From positions 138,654-202,653 of the forward strand of contig JAAOMT010000534.1 in NCBI GenBank assembly GCA_016748015.1: 64,000 bases of DNA, given 5' to 3'. The notes below the pieces were generated by a model, which saw nothing but the letters and a program-made list of their open reading frames with translations, ran no database searches and was not told the origin of the DNA. Below are positions 11,401-21,470 of the stretch, in pieces (position 1 is the stretch's first letter; each line of letters starts with the position of its first letter). A program made the position numbers and the translations under genes. This DNA comes from Geosiphon pyriformis (Eukaryota; Glomeromycota; Glomeromycetes; Archaeosporales; Geosiphonaceae).

Positions 11401-13177
11401 GATTAAAATGCTTTTAGATTTGTTTCATTCACAACAGACCATTAGCATTTCTATTTTTTTTTCCTTTTTTGTAATGTACTATATAATTAAATGATAAAAG
11501 TTTTATTTTTTATCTAGTATAATGATCATCTGCAAATTCTTATTTCTGAATTGAAGTTAATTCTTTGTGATTAGTATACACATTGAACTTTTAACTCAAG
11601 TATTCTTTCTATTTCATGACTGTCCAATAGATAGCTAAGTGTTCTAGTGCTAGAGTTCTATAGTTTTTTTCTATTGGGCTTAAGCTTCTACTAGCATAAG
11701 CTACTGGATGTTCTCTTCCATCCAGTTTTTTCTGCAATAGTACTGCTCCCAATGCTTGACCAAATGCATTGGTTGTTATTATGAATAGCTTGCTATGATC
11801 TGAATAGATCAGTATTGGGGCTTGAATAAGCTTTCTTCTTAATGTATCAAAAGCTTTTTGTTGAGTTTCAGTCCATTCATATTTAGTGTTTTTTGTTTGG
11901 AGTTGGTATAATGGTTAAGCTATTTTGGAAAAGTTCTTGATAAAGCAGTAATAGTATCCAGCAAATTCCAAGAATGCTCTTAATTTTGTGAGATTATTTG
12001 GTACTGAAAAGTTTTTGACAATCTTGATCTTGTCTGAATCTGTTTTGATTCTGTCTTTGCTCACAACATGTCCCAAAAACTTGAGTTCAGTTTTTCTAAA
12101 GAAACATTTGGTTGTATTTAACTTTAATCCTGTTCTTCTTAGTCTTTTGAACATTTGTTGGAGATGATGCAGATGATCATTGAATGTTTTTGAGAATACA
12201 TTGGTATTATCCAAGTATATGATTACTGATTTCTATAGTAGTCCAGTATAGAAAATTTCTATAAGTCACTAAAAAGTGGCTGGAGCATTCATCAAGCCAA
12301 ATGGCATAATCTCAAATTCGAAATTCTCTTCTTATATTGTAAAAGCCATTTTCTCTTTGTCTTCTGGTTTCATGGCTACTTGCCAGTAACCACTGTCTAA
12401 GTCTAAAGTTGAGAACCATCTCTTTCCTCCAAAAGCATCGAAAAGTTCTTGGATCTTTGGAGTTGAGTAGTTATCTCTTTTTATTACTCTATTTAGTTTT
12501 CAGTAATCCACACAAAAGCAAATTTTTCTATTTTTCTTCCAAACTAGTACTATTGGTAATGACCATAGACTTATTGATGGCTGAATTAGCCTATTGTTAA
12601 GCATCTGATTAATTTTTTGATGAATGATCTCATGGCTAGCTGGTAGTACTTTGTATGCTTTCTGTTTAATTGGTATTGTATCTCCAGTCTTAATTTGGTG
12701 TTGGATGATGTCAGTTCTGCCAAATTTGTTTTCGCTTACAAAGATGTCATTGAAGTTGTTAAGTAGCATCTTGAATTGCATATATTGTAATAGATCTAAA
12801 TTTCTCAAGTTTATCTGTTCCAATTGTTCTGGTTGGAGCAGATAATATTCTTCTCATCTGTTTATGGTTTGAGATGTGATATCTACATACCCATACAGTT
12901 GTGGAAAGTCTGGAATGGTGTCTGGTAGTTGATCCTCAATTTTGGTGGTTAAATATCCAATAGTGGTTCTTTCTGGTATCTCAATAAGTTTTTCCATGTT
13001 GTTGTAAATGAAAATTTTGATATAACTGTGGTTCTTGATTGGTATGTGTAAATTGACTAATCCAATTTTTTCTAATTTACAAAGTTTTGTTTCTGTTTCA
13101 AAAATCTGAACCTGATCCTTCACTTTTCTTTCTATTCTGATCATATACTTATTATATGATGGAATAGAAATTGGTTG
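11400..13177 (-). pseudogene. LTR-A reverse transcriptase and RNase H
   Basis: 5' part (13,144-12,854) is a linker with the words YGYVDITSQT and IPERTTIGYL. RT starts near 12,823; the palm has WSLPIVLVWKKN, FSTLDLDSGYWQVAM and the active site at 12,206-12,217, which reads YLDN instead of YLDD: the second catalytic Asp is lost. Then LGHVVSKD and a fragmentary RNase H to about 11,400. Several in-frame stops, all at positions where Trp, Gln or Arg codons are expected. Upstream the coding continues on the other side of the LTR-C insertion at 21,867. Confidence 0.88.
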
Positions 13178-13181
13178 ACAG

Positions 13182-13758
13182 TGTTATCAAAAGTTTTTGG
13201 TCTCTTTTTTTGAATGTTGTAAATATCTGTTGATTGCAAATTCATGTTTTCTAGAAGTAGTTGAACCTCCAGTAACTGAATTTATCTTCAAATTATCTCT
13301 TATAATTTGAACTGCTGGGCTTATAAGTGGAATGACCAATTCCTTGCCAGTTACTTTATGTAATTACATTGTAATAAACATCAACTCTTTCCCAAGAATT
13401 GCTTGTCTGGAAGCTCACTAAAAATGTGTAATTACTTTGCTGTAAAAGTCAACTCTTTTACAGGAATTTTGTCTGTAGACTACCCTAATAATTGTAATAA
13501 GAAAAGAAAAAAAAAATAAAAGAAATGTAAAAGAAATAGAATTTTATCAAGAGAAACGTTTTCTATCCAGGTCTGGAGTTACTAACAGTTTTATTGAAAT
13601 TGGTAGCTAATCAATTTCAAAACGTTAGTTGTGTTGAGAGAATTTCAAGTGTAATAATTTTAAGAATTTAGTTTTCGAATATTTAATTTTTATTTGATTT
13701 TGTAAAAGGTGATTTGTTTCAATTAAAATATCTAAAGTAAGATACTATGATAAAATAC
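13182..13758. repeat. LTR-C solo LTR, left part
   Basis: Left 577 bp of a 973-bp insertion in LTR-A pol, interrupted by LTR-B. The complete unit runs TGTTATCA...TGATAACA, i.e. perfect 8-bp inverted ends starting TG and ending CA. Flanked by a 4-bp duplication, ACAG (13,178-13,181) and ATAG (21,867-21,870), differing by one C/T transition. No coding capacity seen, so a solo LTR left by recombination is the best reading; a non-autonomous TIR element is the alternative. Excising 13,182-21,870 rejoins the dUTPase end to the RT linker in frame. Confidence 0.8.
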
Positions 13759-14436
13759 TGTTACGAGTTGGAATAACAAACTAACAGATAGCAAGAGAGA
13801 ACAGGATTGTAGGGTGATAGAAATAATTAAAGGGGATTCAACTTTAAAGAGCGAATTGAATGAGTATGGATTCAATGTGCGAGATCAGTCTCATAAAATA
13901 TTTCAGTCACTATTCTTTTCAAAAGTAATTGGGGAATCTGAAGGTAGAGGGATAGTCTGTATTGTCAACAATTGATAACCACTGGTATAATTCTATGCCT
14001 TACATTGGCACTCTTAAAATTCAATATCAGGTATCAACTTGTGCTTTTCAGTCATGTTTATTCAAATAATCTTTAAATGCTACAATTATATACATCAGGA
14101 AAAGACCAACAAGTAATCTTTTATCCTAAGATGTTCAGATACTTGAAGGTAGGGAAAGGGAAATTAGTAATAAGAGAGTGATTAAGATGAAAGTTGTTAT
14201 TTTTATTTATTTGATTCTTGTCTGAGAGATGATTTTCTATAGTTAAGAGACTTATTGCTTATATAGCTATTGAAAGTGGTTAACGACCAGGTCAATGACT
14301 AGGTCAATGATCAGGTCAATGATCAGGTCAATGATCAGGTCAATGATCACTATCTAAAAATTGAGTGGCTAATTATATGACATCAGTGGCTAATACATGT
14401 GATAATTAATAAAAATTATGGGTTTCAACTATAACA
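13759..14436 (-). repeat. LTR-B 3' LTR
   Basis: 678 bp. Differs from the 5' LTR by 24 bp, exactly two 12-bp units of an internal minisatellite. The other differences in the first roughly 141 bases are nine transitions. CpGs present here (13,764; 13,852; 13,880) are TG or CA in the partner, and vice versa. Confidence 0.95.
14289..14348. repeat. 12-bp minisatellite in LTR-B 3' LTR, five units
   Basis: Five tandem copies of AGGTCAATGATC with one variant. The partner LTR has seven (21,295-21,378). Each junction recreates the palindrome TGATCA. Confidence 0.93.
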
Positions 14437-15158
14437 TTATTCTCTCCAAAAAGATTGAGCTTCGGCAAAATCAAGCTATTTATAGAGTATTTTAATTGAA
14501 GGATTTTGTCTAACTCAAAACTAACTAGTTTGTTGAAGTCTTTTGTGGATAGAGTATATAGTACTTGAGGCAAAATAAGCTTTGTATCCAAGAGACCAAA
14601 TCTTTGTATAAGAGTTTTGGCTCTTTTTGCAATGGTCAAAACTCTTGAGACATCTAAACGTATAATGCCCAAAATTTTTACTTGTATCTCTGAAGTTGTT
14701 TTCTTCATGAGCTTCATTTCTTCTATAATTTTACCAAGACAACCATAGAGTTTTAGTTGTCTTCCATATGACAAGTTTTTGTCTATGGGCAAGATTTTCT
14801 TAATCATTTTTTCAATTGTCATGGAAGGTATAAGTATTGATGCTGTTATGCTTTTCAGCAAATACTTATCCATTTTGCTATCAATTTTTTTTCTTCTGGT
14901 AGTGGTTTTCTTTGGTCTAATAACAGTATGTGTTCCACTGTTATCAGTTATGGTGGTTTGTTTTCCAATGGTCAGAGTAGCATTTGGATAATTTTTGATC
15001 CAGTACTTATAGAGAGTATAAAAAGCATTTTGAATGTTTTGATCTAGGAAATAATTGTTCATGTCGATTGAAGATACCTCTGTTTTGGGAATAGTGCATT
15101 TATTTATATCTGATTTTTGTTGATCATTTGGGTCAGTATTACCACAACAGGTAACCAA
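14406..15158 (-). CDS. LTR-B extra ORF after integrase, unknown function
   Basis: 250 codons open in an element whose gag and pol are full of stops. Position: between integrase and 3' LTR, in a different frame from the integrase end, which it overlaps or abuts. It reads through the polypurine tract and stops about 31 bp inside the LTR. The listed first codon is TTG; the true start is uncertain, an in-frame stop (TGA) lies just upstream in a likely Trp context, so translation may be by frameshift from pol or from an internal ATG (near residue 33). Content: Cys-Cys near the N-terminus, a basic patch RPKKTTTRRKK (a possible nuclear signal), then a helical, Ile/Leu/Lys-rich half. No signal peptide or membrane span, so not env-like by inspection. 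I do not recognise a family. Confidence 0.6.
   Translation of the reverse strand: MVTCCGNTDPNDQQKSDINKCTIPKTEVSSIDMNNYFLDQNIQNAFYTLYKYWIKNYPNATLTIGKQTTITDNSGTHTVIRPKKTTTRRKKIDSKMDKYLLKSITASILIPSMTIEKMIKKILPIDKNLSYGRQLKLYGCLGKIIEEMKLMKKTTSEIQVKILGIIRLDVSRVLTIAKRAKTLIQRFGLLDTKLILPQVLYTLSTKDFNKLVSFELDKILQLKYSINSLILPKLNLFGENNVIVETHNFY
14437..14447 (-). other. LTR-B polypurine tract
   Basis: GGAGAGAATAA on the minus strand, directly abutting the 3' LTR, identical to the core of the LTR-A tract. It is also coding sequence for the overlapping extra ORF. Confidence 0.8.
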
Positions 15159-15169
15159 TCAGATCATTT

Positions 15170-16290
15170 GTAATATTTTTTGAGTCGTGTGCCATGAACA
15201 GGGCGATTATTGAAGATTGTTCCATATTGATCTTGTAAGATATAAGAACCATTGTTCAAAACTTTGTTGACTATAAAGAGTCCTTTCTATTGGCTAGAGA
15301 ATTTATTACCATAGACATTGTCTTTGTCTGAATGGTATTCTAAAACTAAGTCATCAACACTTAAGGAAAATGTTTTATATGTTTTCTTTTTCTTAAGCTT
15401 CTTTTGGAATTGTTTTATCTTTTCAAAGGCAATTATTCGTGCTTCTACTAATGAGTCAAGAATGGTACCAAGTCTTCTTTGCAAAATGTTTTTGTAATTT
15501 CTTATTGTTATTTCTTCAAAGGGTATTGTCTCAATGTCAATTTCTTTTGATAGGGTTGCTATTCGTCTATAGAGTAGATATAAGAGTTCATAACTTGTTA
15601 TGTCATGATTCACAGTTCTATAAGCAAACAAAGCTGAAGGCAGTACTTTGTCCCATAAGTTTGTTTCTTCGCTGGTTTTGGCTAAGGTTTCACATAGTGT
15701 TCTATTGAAACGTTCTACTAGACCATTTGTTTGGGGGTGATAAGAAGAGGAAAGTTTGTAATGTATTCCCATTTTTCTGCAAAGTTCTTCAACAAGTGTA
15801 CTGAGAAAAGCTCTTCCTCTGTTAGATAAAAGTTCTTTGGGGCAGCCATAGTGACAAATGATATCTTCATAAATGAAATTGGCTATTGAAACTGCTGTTT
15901 GGTCTGGAGTGGCTCTTGCTTCTACCCACTTTATAAGATAGTCGGTAGCTGTGATAATATATCTGTTGCCATCAGGAGTTATTGTTAAAAATCCAACAAC
16001 ATCTATACCAATTCTGTTAAAGAGTTGACCAACAGAGATTGGATGGATATTTTCTTTGCGATTGGGTTTTCCTCTTCTTTGGCAGATATCACAGGTTTTA
16101 ATGTATTCAGCAATGTCTTTTCCCAAGGTAGACCAATAATAACGAGCTAGAGTTTTCTGAATTGTTTTTGTTTTTCTAAAGTGTCTAGCTAATGGATCTG
16201 TGTGCATATTGTAAATCATAATTTCTCTTTCTTTAAATCTGATGACTCTCTGGGGGCAGTCAAGATCTTTTCTATTTCTTTTATAAAGTT
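15170..16290 (-). pseudogene. LTR-B integrase
   Basis: Zinc motif (MHTDPLARHF with two His, then CDICQRRG), core with GIDVVGFLTI (first Asp), LLSNRGRAF where the second catalytic Asp should be (Asp to Asn, codon 15,821-15,823), and GLVERFNRTL with the Glu. C-terminal part ends with a GSYILQD...VHGTRLKKYY block typical of the gypsy integrase tail. The central 310 codons (15,287-16,219) are open. Because of the Asn this protein would not be catalytically active even if expressed. Confidence 0.9.
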
Positions 16291-16569
16291 GGTTCTAGCA
16301 AATCAAATAGAAATTTGATTGTTTGTGCAAATGTTCTCTTTGTTGTTGTGTGTATTTTGGTGGGTATTGTCCTTTACCCAAAAATTCCATTAAGGCAGAG
16401 TAGTTGTCCAAGTCCATTATCGTGTTTGTTAAAAAAGAAAAATTACTAATAATTAAGTTGGTTTGGTTTGAGAGGATTGTTCTGTCACTGGATGGTAAGT
16501 CTGGAGAAAACATTGGCATTTTGATGATTAGCTCCTTTGTGATGTTGAATATTATAGTTGAATTCATCT

Positions 16570-17905
16570 AAGTGGAGTATTCAGCAAGTTATCTGTTTGT
16601 GTTCTAGTCTCTTTTTGTTGCGCAGCCAAACCAAAGCTTGGTGATCTGTTACCACCAAAAACTTCACACCAAGAAGATACTTACTCCAGTAACTAGTAGA
16701 CCATACTACTGCTAAGCATTCTTGTTCAATGACTGAATAATTCTGTTCTGCTGGGGAAAGGGTTCTACTGGCATAGACTATGGCATGTTCTTTGCTATCT
16801 TCATCTTTCTGGAAGAGAACAGCACCAAGTCCAAAGCCAGATACATCAGTGTGGAGGATAAAAAGTCAATCTAGATCAGATTGCTTGAGGATGGGTTCTG
16901 TAACCAGTTTTTCTTTTAAAGTTTCAAAGGCTTTTTGCTGATGTGTTCCCCAATGATAATTGACATTTTTTCTGAGTAGCTGATTGAGAGGAGAGGCGAT
17001 TTTGGAGAAATTCTTGACAAATTTGCGATAATAAGAGGTCAAACCAAGAAAAGAGCATAGTTCATGAATGTTTATTGGTTGTTTGATGTTTTGGACTTTT
17101 TCAACTTTGGCTGGATCAGGAAAGATTTCATCTTTTGTAATAAGATGACCAAAGAACTGGGTGGATTGTCTTCCAAAGAAAGATTTGATTGGGTTGATCT
17201 TGAGGCCAGCATTTTTGAAGAGGTCAAAAACCTTTTGCAAATGTTCCAGGTGTTTATTCCAGGTTTTTGAGTATACCATTATGTTATCTAAATAGACTAG
17301 AACAAAGTTTTCCTTGACTGATTCAAATACTTTATCCATTAAGCATTGAAAGGTGGGAGGAGCATTGGTGAGACAAAAGGCATGACTGTGAATTTATAGG
17401 TGCCATACTTGGTAATGAAAGCAGTTTTTTTTCTGCTTTCTGGATCCATCTCTACTTGCCAGAATCCAGCAGTTAAGTCAATAGTTGAAAAGAAAGCAGC
17501 ATCTTTGAATTAGTCTAACATTGCATCAATCTTGGGAAGTGGGTACATGTCTCTTTCAGTGATAGCATTTAATTGGTGGTAGTCGACACAGAAGCATAGT
17601 GTTCCACCTTTCTTAGATACCACTACAACTGGGAAAGCCTATTTACTCTTGGTTTCTTGTATGAATCCAAGTTCTTTCATCCGGTTTATCTCTTTCTTGA
17701 TAAACTCATCATTGTGCCAATTAGATTGATAAGGCTTCAAATGAATGGGTCGAGTTTCTCTGGTGGTGATGGTGTGTTGTATTACATGGGTACGTCCAAG
17801 GGTATCATCTTCTTTGGAGATAACTGGGCTATTTCTAGTCAGCAAATTTTCAATGTCTATTTTTCTTTCTTCTGGGGAGGGTTCTTTTTGTTCTACAGCC
17901 AGTGA
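16570..17905 (-). pseudogene. LTR-B reverse transcriptase and RNase H
   Basis: RT N-terminus near 17,845 (HVIQHTITT, then the expected pro-rich stretch), palm with the MPFG-like motif at about 17,385, active site YLDN at 17,283-17,294 (second Asp lost), FFGHLITKDE and LGLTSYYRKFVKNFSKIA. RNase H follows: HTDVSGFGLGAVLF, EQECLAVVW and TDHQAL, all three acidic positions kept. One G is missing in the MPFG codon region, shifting frame; before that the RT is in the protease frame. A TGA at about 16,866 lies in an expected Trp codon. Confidence 0.88.
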
Positions 17906-19174
17906 TTAGATCTCAGATGATTCATTTTCAAAAGACTTCTGTACTTCTTTCAATTCTTCTCTGGGTATCAAACTGATTGGTTTCCAATTTCTATAATAGA
18001 TCAGGCATAATTTGCATTCATCACTTGGAGAATACAAGGGTTTGCTACACCAACACCGGGCACAAGAACCATGCCACCAAAAACTGTATTTGGCTTTCTT
18101 GCCAGGTTTTCTTTCAAAGATTCTTCTAAGGATATTATAATAAGGCCAGCAGATTAGCTTACCATTTACAATGATTCCTTCTTTGTCTGGTTTAACATTG
18201 TCCAGTGGTTTGCCATTGCTGGTAAAGGTGGGATAGGCGAGTTCAGCAGTTTTTTTTTGCTTTTCTTGTTCTTCTTCTTCATTACTCTCTTCATTATCTG
18301 ATTCATCTGATTGTTCTTTTTCTTGGTTTTGTTTGGGTACTGGGGGAGTTGTCCAATGGCAACACTTAGCCACAATGGGTTTCTCACCACATCTGATGGT
18401 TAATTCACAAAGTTCATAATCAAGCAAAGCTTTTGCTTTCTTGAGCCATTCATTGCCAACAATGATAGTGTATTCTTTGGCTTCAGAAACTTCCATGTTA
18501 GTTTCAATGCTAATTCCATTAATGTGGACAGGAACAGCTTTGGCAATACCCAGTCCTTTCTTTTTGTCACCATGTACATTGGTCATTGGTCTGGTGAAAA
18601 ATTCATCAATCTTTCTACCAATTGCTTCCAAGAAGTGTTTGGCAATGACACTAACAGATGATCCACTGTCTAGAATTAAGTCAATGAAGTATCCAGCCAC
18701 TTGGGCTTTACAAATCAGAGGGGTGATATTGCTGTTGTCAGCAAGTCCAGCTTGGCAAGGGTGCTTGTTGGTTTTTGGTGTCTTCTTCTTTGAGATCAAG
18801 GATTTGCGAAGATCCTTTCTGAACTGTGGATGGGTCATTAACTGGCCAAAGGTAATATGTACTGGGGTTTCCATGAGATCTTTGACAACGGAATAGGGTC
18901 CAGATTTTTGTACAATTTCTGGGGGTTCCAACTTTGGAGGATTCTTAAAAACTTTAGTCTTTGGTGGCTCATTGTTATCAGTGGCAGAAGTTAAGGCTTT
19001 GTTGGGGTCTAGAATGAAATCAACTTTGGCTTTTTTCTTCTTTCTGGTTGGTTCTAAAATGTTGATTGCTAGTTCATCCATGTAATGATCATTATCAGTT
19101 AAGTTAAAAGTGTAAAAAGAGTTTTCTTCTGGTTGGCTTGCACTCTTACTCTTTGGAGGTGCACCTACCAATTT
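17906..19174 (-). CDS. LTR-B protease and Cys-rich linker
   Basis: About 420 codons open, in the -1 frame relative to gag and entered through the TTTAAAT site. Residues about 165-185 hold the aspartic protease motif LILDSGSSVSVI (18,659-18,670, DSGS intact), followed by IIVGNEWL, typical of retropepsins of Ty3 elements. Then an acidic Glu/Asp/Ser linker (about residues 255-300) and a Cys-rich segment near the C-terminus (CARCWC...CKLC, 18,008-18,080) that could bind zinc. The frame ends with TAG at 17,906 in the linker before RT. The upstream TTG at 19,169-19,171 is simply the second codon after the shift, not a start. Confidence 0.85.
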   Translation of the reverse strand, partial: KLVGAPPKSKSASQPEENSFYTFNLTDNDHYMDELAINILEPTRKKKKAKVDFILDPNKALTSATDNNEPPKTKVFKNPPKLEPPEIVQKSGPYSVVKDLMETPVHITFGQLMTHPQFRKDLRKSLISKKKTPKTNKHPCQAGLADNSNITPLICKAQVAGYFIDLILDSGSSVSVIAKHFLEAIGRKIDEFFTRPMTNVHGDKKKGLGIAKAVPVHINGISIETNMEVSEAKEYTIIVGNEWLKKAKALLDYELCELTIRCGEKPIVAKCCHWTTPPVPKQNQEKEQSDESDNEESNEEEEQEKQKKTAELAYPTFTSNGKPLDNVKPDKEGIIVNGKLICWPYYNILRRIFERKPGKKAKYSFWWHGSCARCWCSKPLYSPSDECKLCLIYYRNWKPISLIPREELKEVQKSFENESSEI

Positions 19175-20712
19175 AAAGGCTAATAAATAGTAGCTTCAAT
19201 TAGGGGATCCTCTCCAAAGAAATTGATGTTGGCATAATTGGGTCTTTGATTGAGGACATTGTTGTTGGGTCAGTTGTTTTGGTTGTTATTGTTTTTGGGA
19301 GCTGGAGGAGGCAGTGGAGGATTGTTGCAATCTCTGGAAAAATTTCTAGTTAATCCACATCTATAACACACAGGAGGGCCATGATTTTGCTGTCTTTGGT
19401 AAGGAAGTTGCTAGGGCTAATTAAAACGGTTTTCAAATCTGGGTCTTTGTGATTGCTGGTTATCTCTGACTGCTTGGGCTAATGGTTCTAATAGCCAAGC
19501 AAGATTTGCTGTAAGTCTATCTATTAATTGTTCATTTGGATCTTGTGTCTGGGCAGCAAAAGAAGTAGTGGCCATTTGAGGAGTAGAAGCCATAACAGAA
19601 GCAGGAGCAAAAACTGGAAGTGTGGATCCCAAATGCATTCTTTGATTTTCAATTCTTTGGACAAGTTCAATGGCTATATCCATGATGAGATTATTTTTTA
19701 AAGCCAAGAGAGGCCAAAGAGCATACAATAAATCAGTTCTCAATTCTTTTGTGAAGAAATGAATCTTTTGTTCTTCTGTCCAGTTTCTTCCAGAGTCTAT
19801 ATGTTTGATTAGCTTTCTAATAGCTTTGGCATATTCAGTCACTACTTCTCCAGGGCCTTGGGTTCTTCTTTCCAATTCCATGTGCCATTTGGATATTAAT
19901 ATTGGGGTTCTGAACTTGGCCTCAAATTGGGTAGTGAAAGAGGTATTTTCTTCTCCAGTATTGATTGGTGTCTATCTGATTATTTTGTGTTAAGCATTGG
20001 CATCTGTTTTTTGTGAGAACCAGATAGTAAGAGAGTCTTGGAGGTAGCCACCAACAATTTGGAACTTGTATTCTTTATCATACTGGTTGGCTGTGGCAGT
20101 TCTCTCAAAATCATTCAACTATTCAATTGGATCTTGTGCATCACCTCTAAATAGTGGTAGTAGGATATTGTTTCTTCTTCCTAGAACAGTTTGTATACTT
20201 TGGAGGGCGGCCAAAATGTTTGCTTGTATGGGGTCATTAGCCATTGGTTCAGGGGTAACTGTTTGTGTAGATGAGTCTAATTTACTTGATAAAAGATCAA
20301 AAACAGGGGCAGTTTGGTAGCTTTCTTCTTCTGTTTCAAAGGAAGTTTCAGTTGCTTAATGGGCAGCAATCCAAATGTGAATTTGATGATTCAGATATTC
20401 AAAATCAGGGGGCTGTTGTTCAAAGGTTGCAGAATATAAGAGCTGATTGATACTGTTGTTTCTTTCTTCAAAGTTGTTTTCAAAATAAGCTTGGTCAAAA
20501 TAATAGATTGTATAAGCTGTATAGGTTTCAGCTGAATGCTCATTCAGGAACCAGTTCCAAAAGTCTTGGAATTGTCTACTGGATTGTTCTTCAAGGGGGA
20601 AGCAGGTCAAGCAAAAGGGCAGAAGATTAAGTTCAATGAAATCTAGGTCGTTTCTATTGTGTGCTACAAAGTGTTCTTCTAATTGCTGTGGCAAATATGA
20701 GTAATCACTCAT
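19165..20712 (-). pseudogene. LTR-B gag
   Basis: ATG at 20,712 (MSDYSYLPQQ) to TAG at 19,165: 516 codons in one frame with a handful of internal stops (TAA at 20,356, others near 20,120, 20,000, 19,417 and 19,280). An N-terminal acidic, aromatic-rich domain; a capsid-like domain around 19,881-19,560 (GPGEVVTEYAKAIRKLI, WTEEQKIHFFTKELRTDL) of the Retrotrans_gag type; a C-terminal zinc knuckle CYRCGLTRNFSRDC in which the His of CCHC is Asn. Asn- and Pro-rich tail before the frameshift site. Internal stops fit Trp or Gln codons hit by transitions. Confidence 0.88.
19171..19177 (-). promoter_or_regulatory. -1 ribosomal frameshift site TTTAAAT
   Basis: On the minus strand the gag codons TTA AAT, preceded by T, form the slippery heptamer T TTA AAT (X XXY YYZ). 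Gag terminates two codons later (TGG TAG, stop at 19,165-19,167). After a -1 slip the reading continues TTT AAA TTG GTA into the protease frame, which is open for about 420 codons. The spacing and frame fit a Gag-Pro(-Pol) frameshift exactly. A downstream palindrome AGGTGCACCT follows, but I cannot model a pseudoknot by eye. Confidence 0.85.
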
Positions 20713-20764
20713 ACAATGAGGGAATAAGTGAATTTTGACAACCTCACAGGGAGCACTACTTTTA

Positions 20765-21466
20765 TGTTATGGGTTGGAGTAACAAGCTAATGGATAGCAA
20801 GAGAGAACAGGATTGTAGGGTGATAGAAATAATTAAAGGGGATTCAACTTCAAAGAGTGAATTGAATGAGTATGGATTCAATGTGTGAGATCAGTCTCAT
20901 AAAATATCTCAGTCACTATTCTTTTTAAAAGTAACTGGGGAATCTGAAGGTAGAGAGATAGTCCATACTGTCAACAATTGATAACTACTGGTATAATTCT
21001 ATGCCTCATGTCGGCACTCTTAGAATTCAATATTAGGTATTAACTTGTGCTTTTCAGTCACGTTTATTCAAATAATCTTCAAATGCTACAATTATATACA
21101 TCAGGAAAAGGCCAACAAGTAATTTTTTATTCTAAGATGTTCGGATACTTGAAGGTAGGGAAAGAGAAATTAGCAATAAGAGAGTGATTGAGATAAAAGT
21201 TGTTATTTTTATTTATTTGATTCTTGTTTGAGAGATGATTTTCTACAGCTAAAAGACTTATTGCTTATATAGCTATTGAAAATGGTCAATAACCAGGTCA
21301 ACGACTAGGTCAATGATCAGGTCAATGATCAGGTCAACAATCAGGTCATTGATCAGGTCATTGATCAGATCAATGATCACTATCTAAAAATAGAGTGGCT
21401 AATTATATAATATCAGTGGCTAATACATGTGATAATTAATAAAAATTATCGGTTTCAATCATAACA
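20765..21466 (-). repeat. LTR-B 5' LTR
   Basis: 702 bp, TGTTAT...ATAACA. Seven minisatellite units versus five in the 3' LTR account for the whole length difference. Retains CpGs at 21,012, 21,061 and 21,142 that are TG or CA in the partner. Confidence 0.95.
21295..21378. repeat. 12-bp minisatellite in LTR-B 5' LTR, seven units
   Basis: Seven units of AGGTCAATGATC with scattered transitions and A/T changes. Confidence 0.93.
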
Positions 21467-21470
21467 ATAC

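Larger units (their letters stand above)
13759..21466 (-). mobile_element. LTR-B: Ty3/gypsy element nested in LTR-C
   Basis: Youngest layer of the nest: 7.7 kb, minus strand, LTRs of 678 bp (13,759-14,436) and 702 bp (20,765-21,466) with TGTTAY...ATAACA ends, and a perfect 4-bp duplication ATAC (13,755-13,758; 21,467-21,470). 5'-to-3' on the minus strand: gag with a capsid-like domain and zinc knuckle, -1 frameshift site, protease, Cys-rich linker, RT, RNase H, integrase, and an open 250-codon ORF. Order identifies Ty3/gypsy. Stops and a 1-bp deletion in RT make it non-autonomous. No clear primer-binding site next to the 5' LTR. Confidence 0.94.

Noticed and set aside
14289-14348. CRISPR-like array
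   Set aside because: 12-bp head-to-tail units without spacers, inside an LTR of a eukaryotic element.
14289-14348. AGGTCA direct repeats as nuclear receptor sites
   Set aside because: The half-site match is real, but fungi lack that receptor family as known; spacing is set by the 12-bp unit.
18441-18896. Plus-strand 151-codon frame
   Set aside because: Antisense shadow of the LTR-B protease frame.
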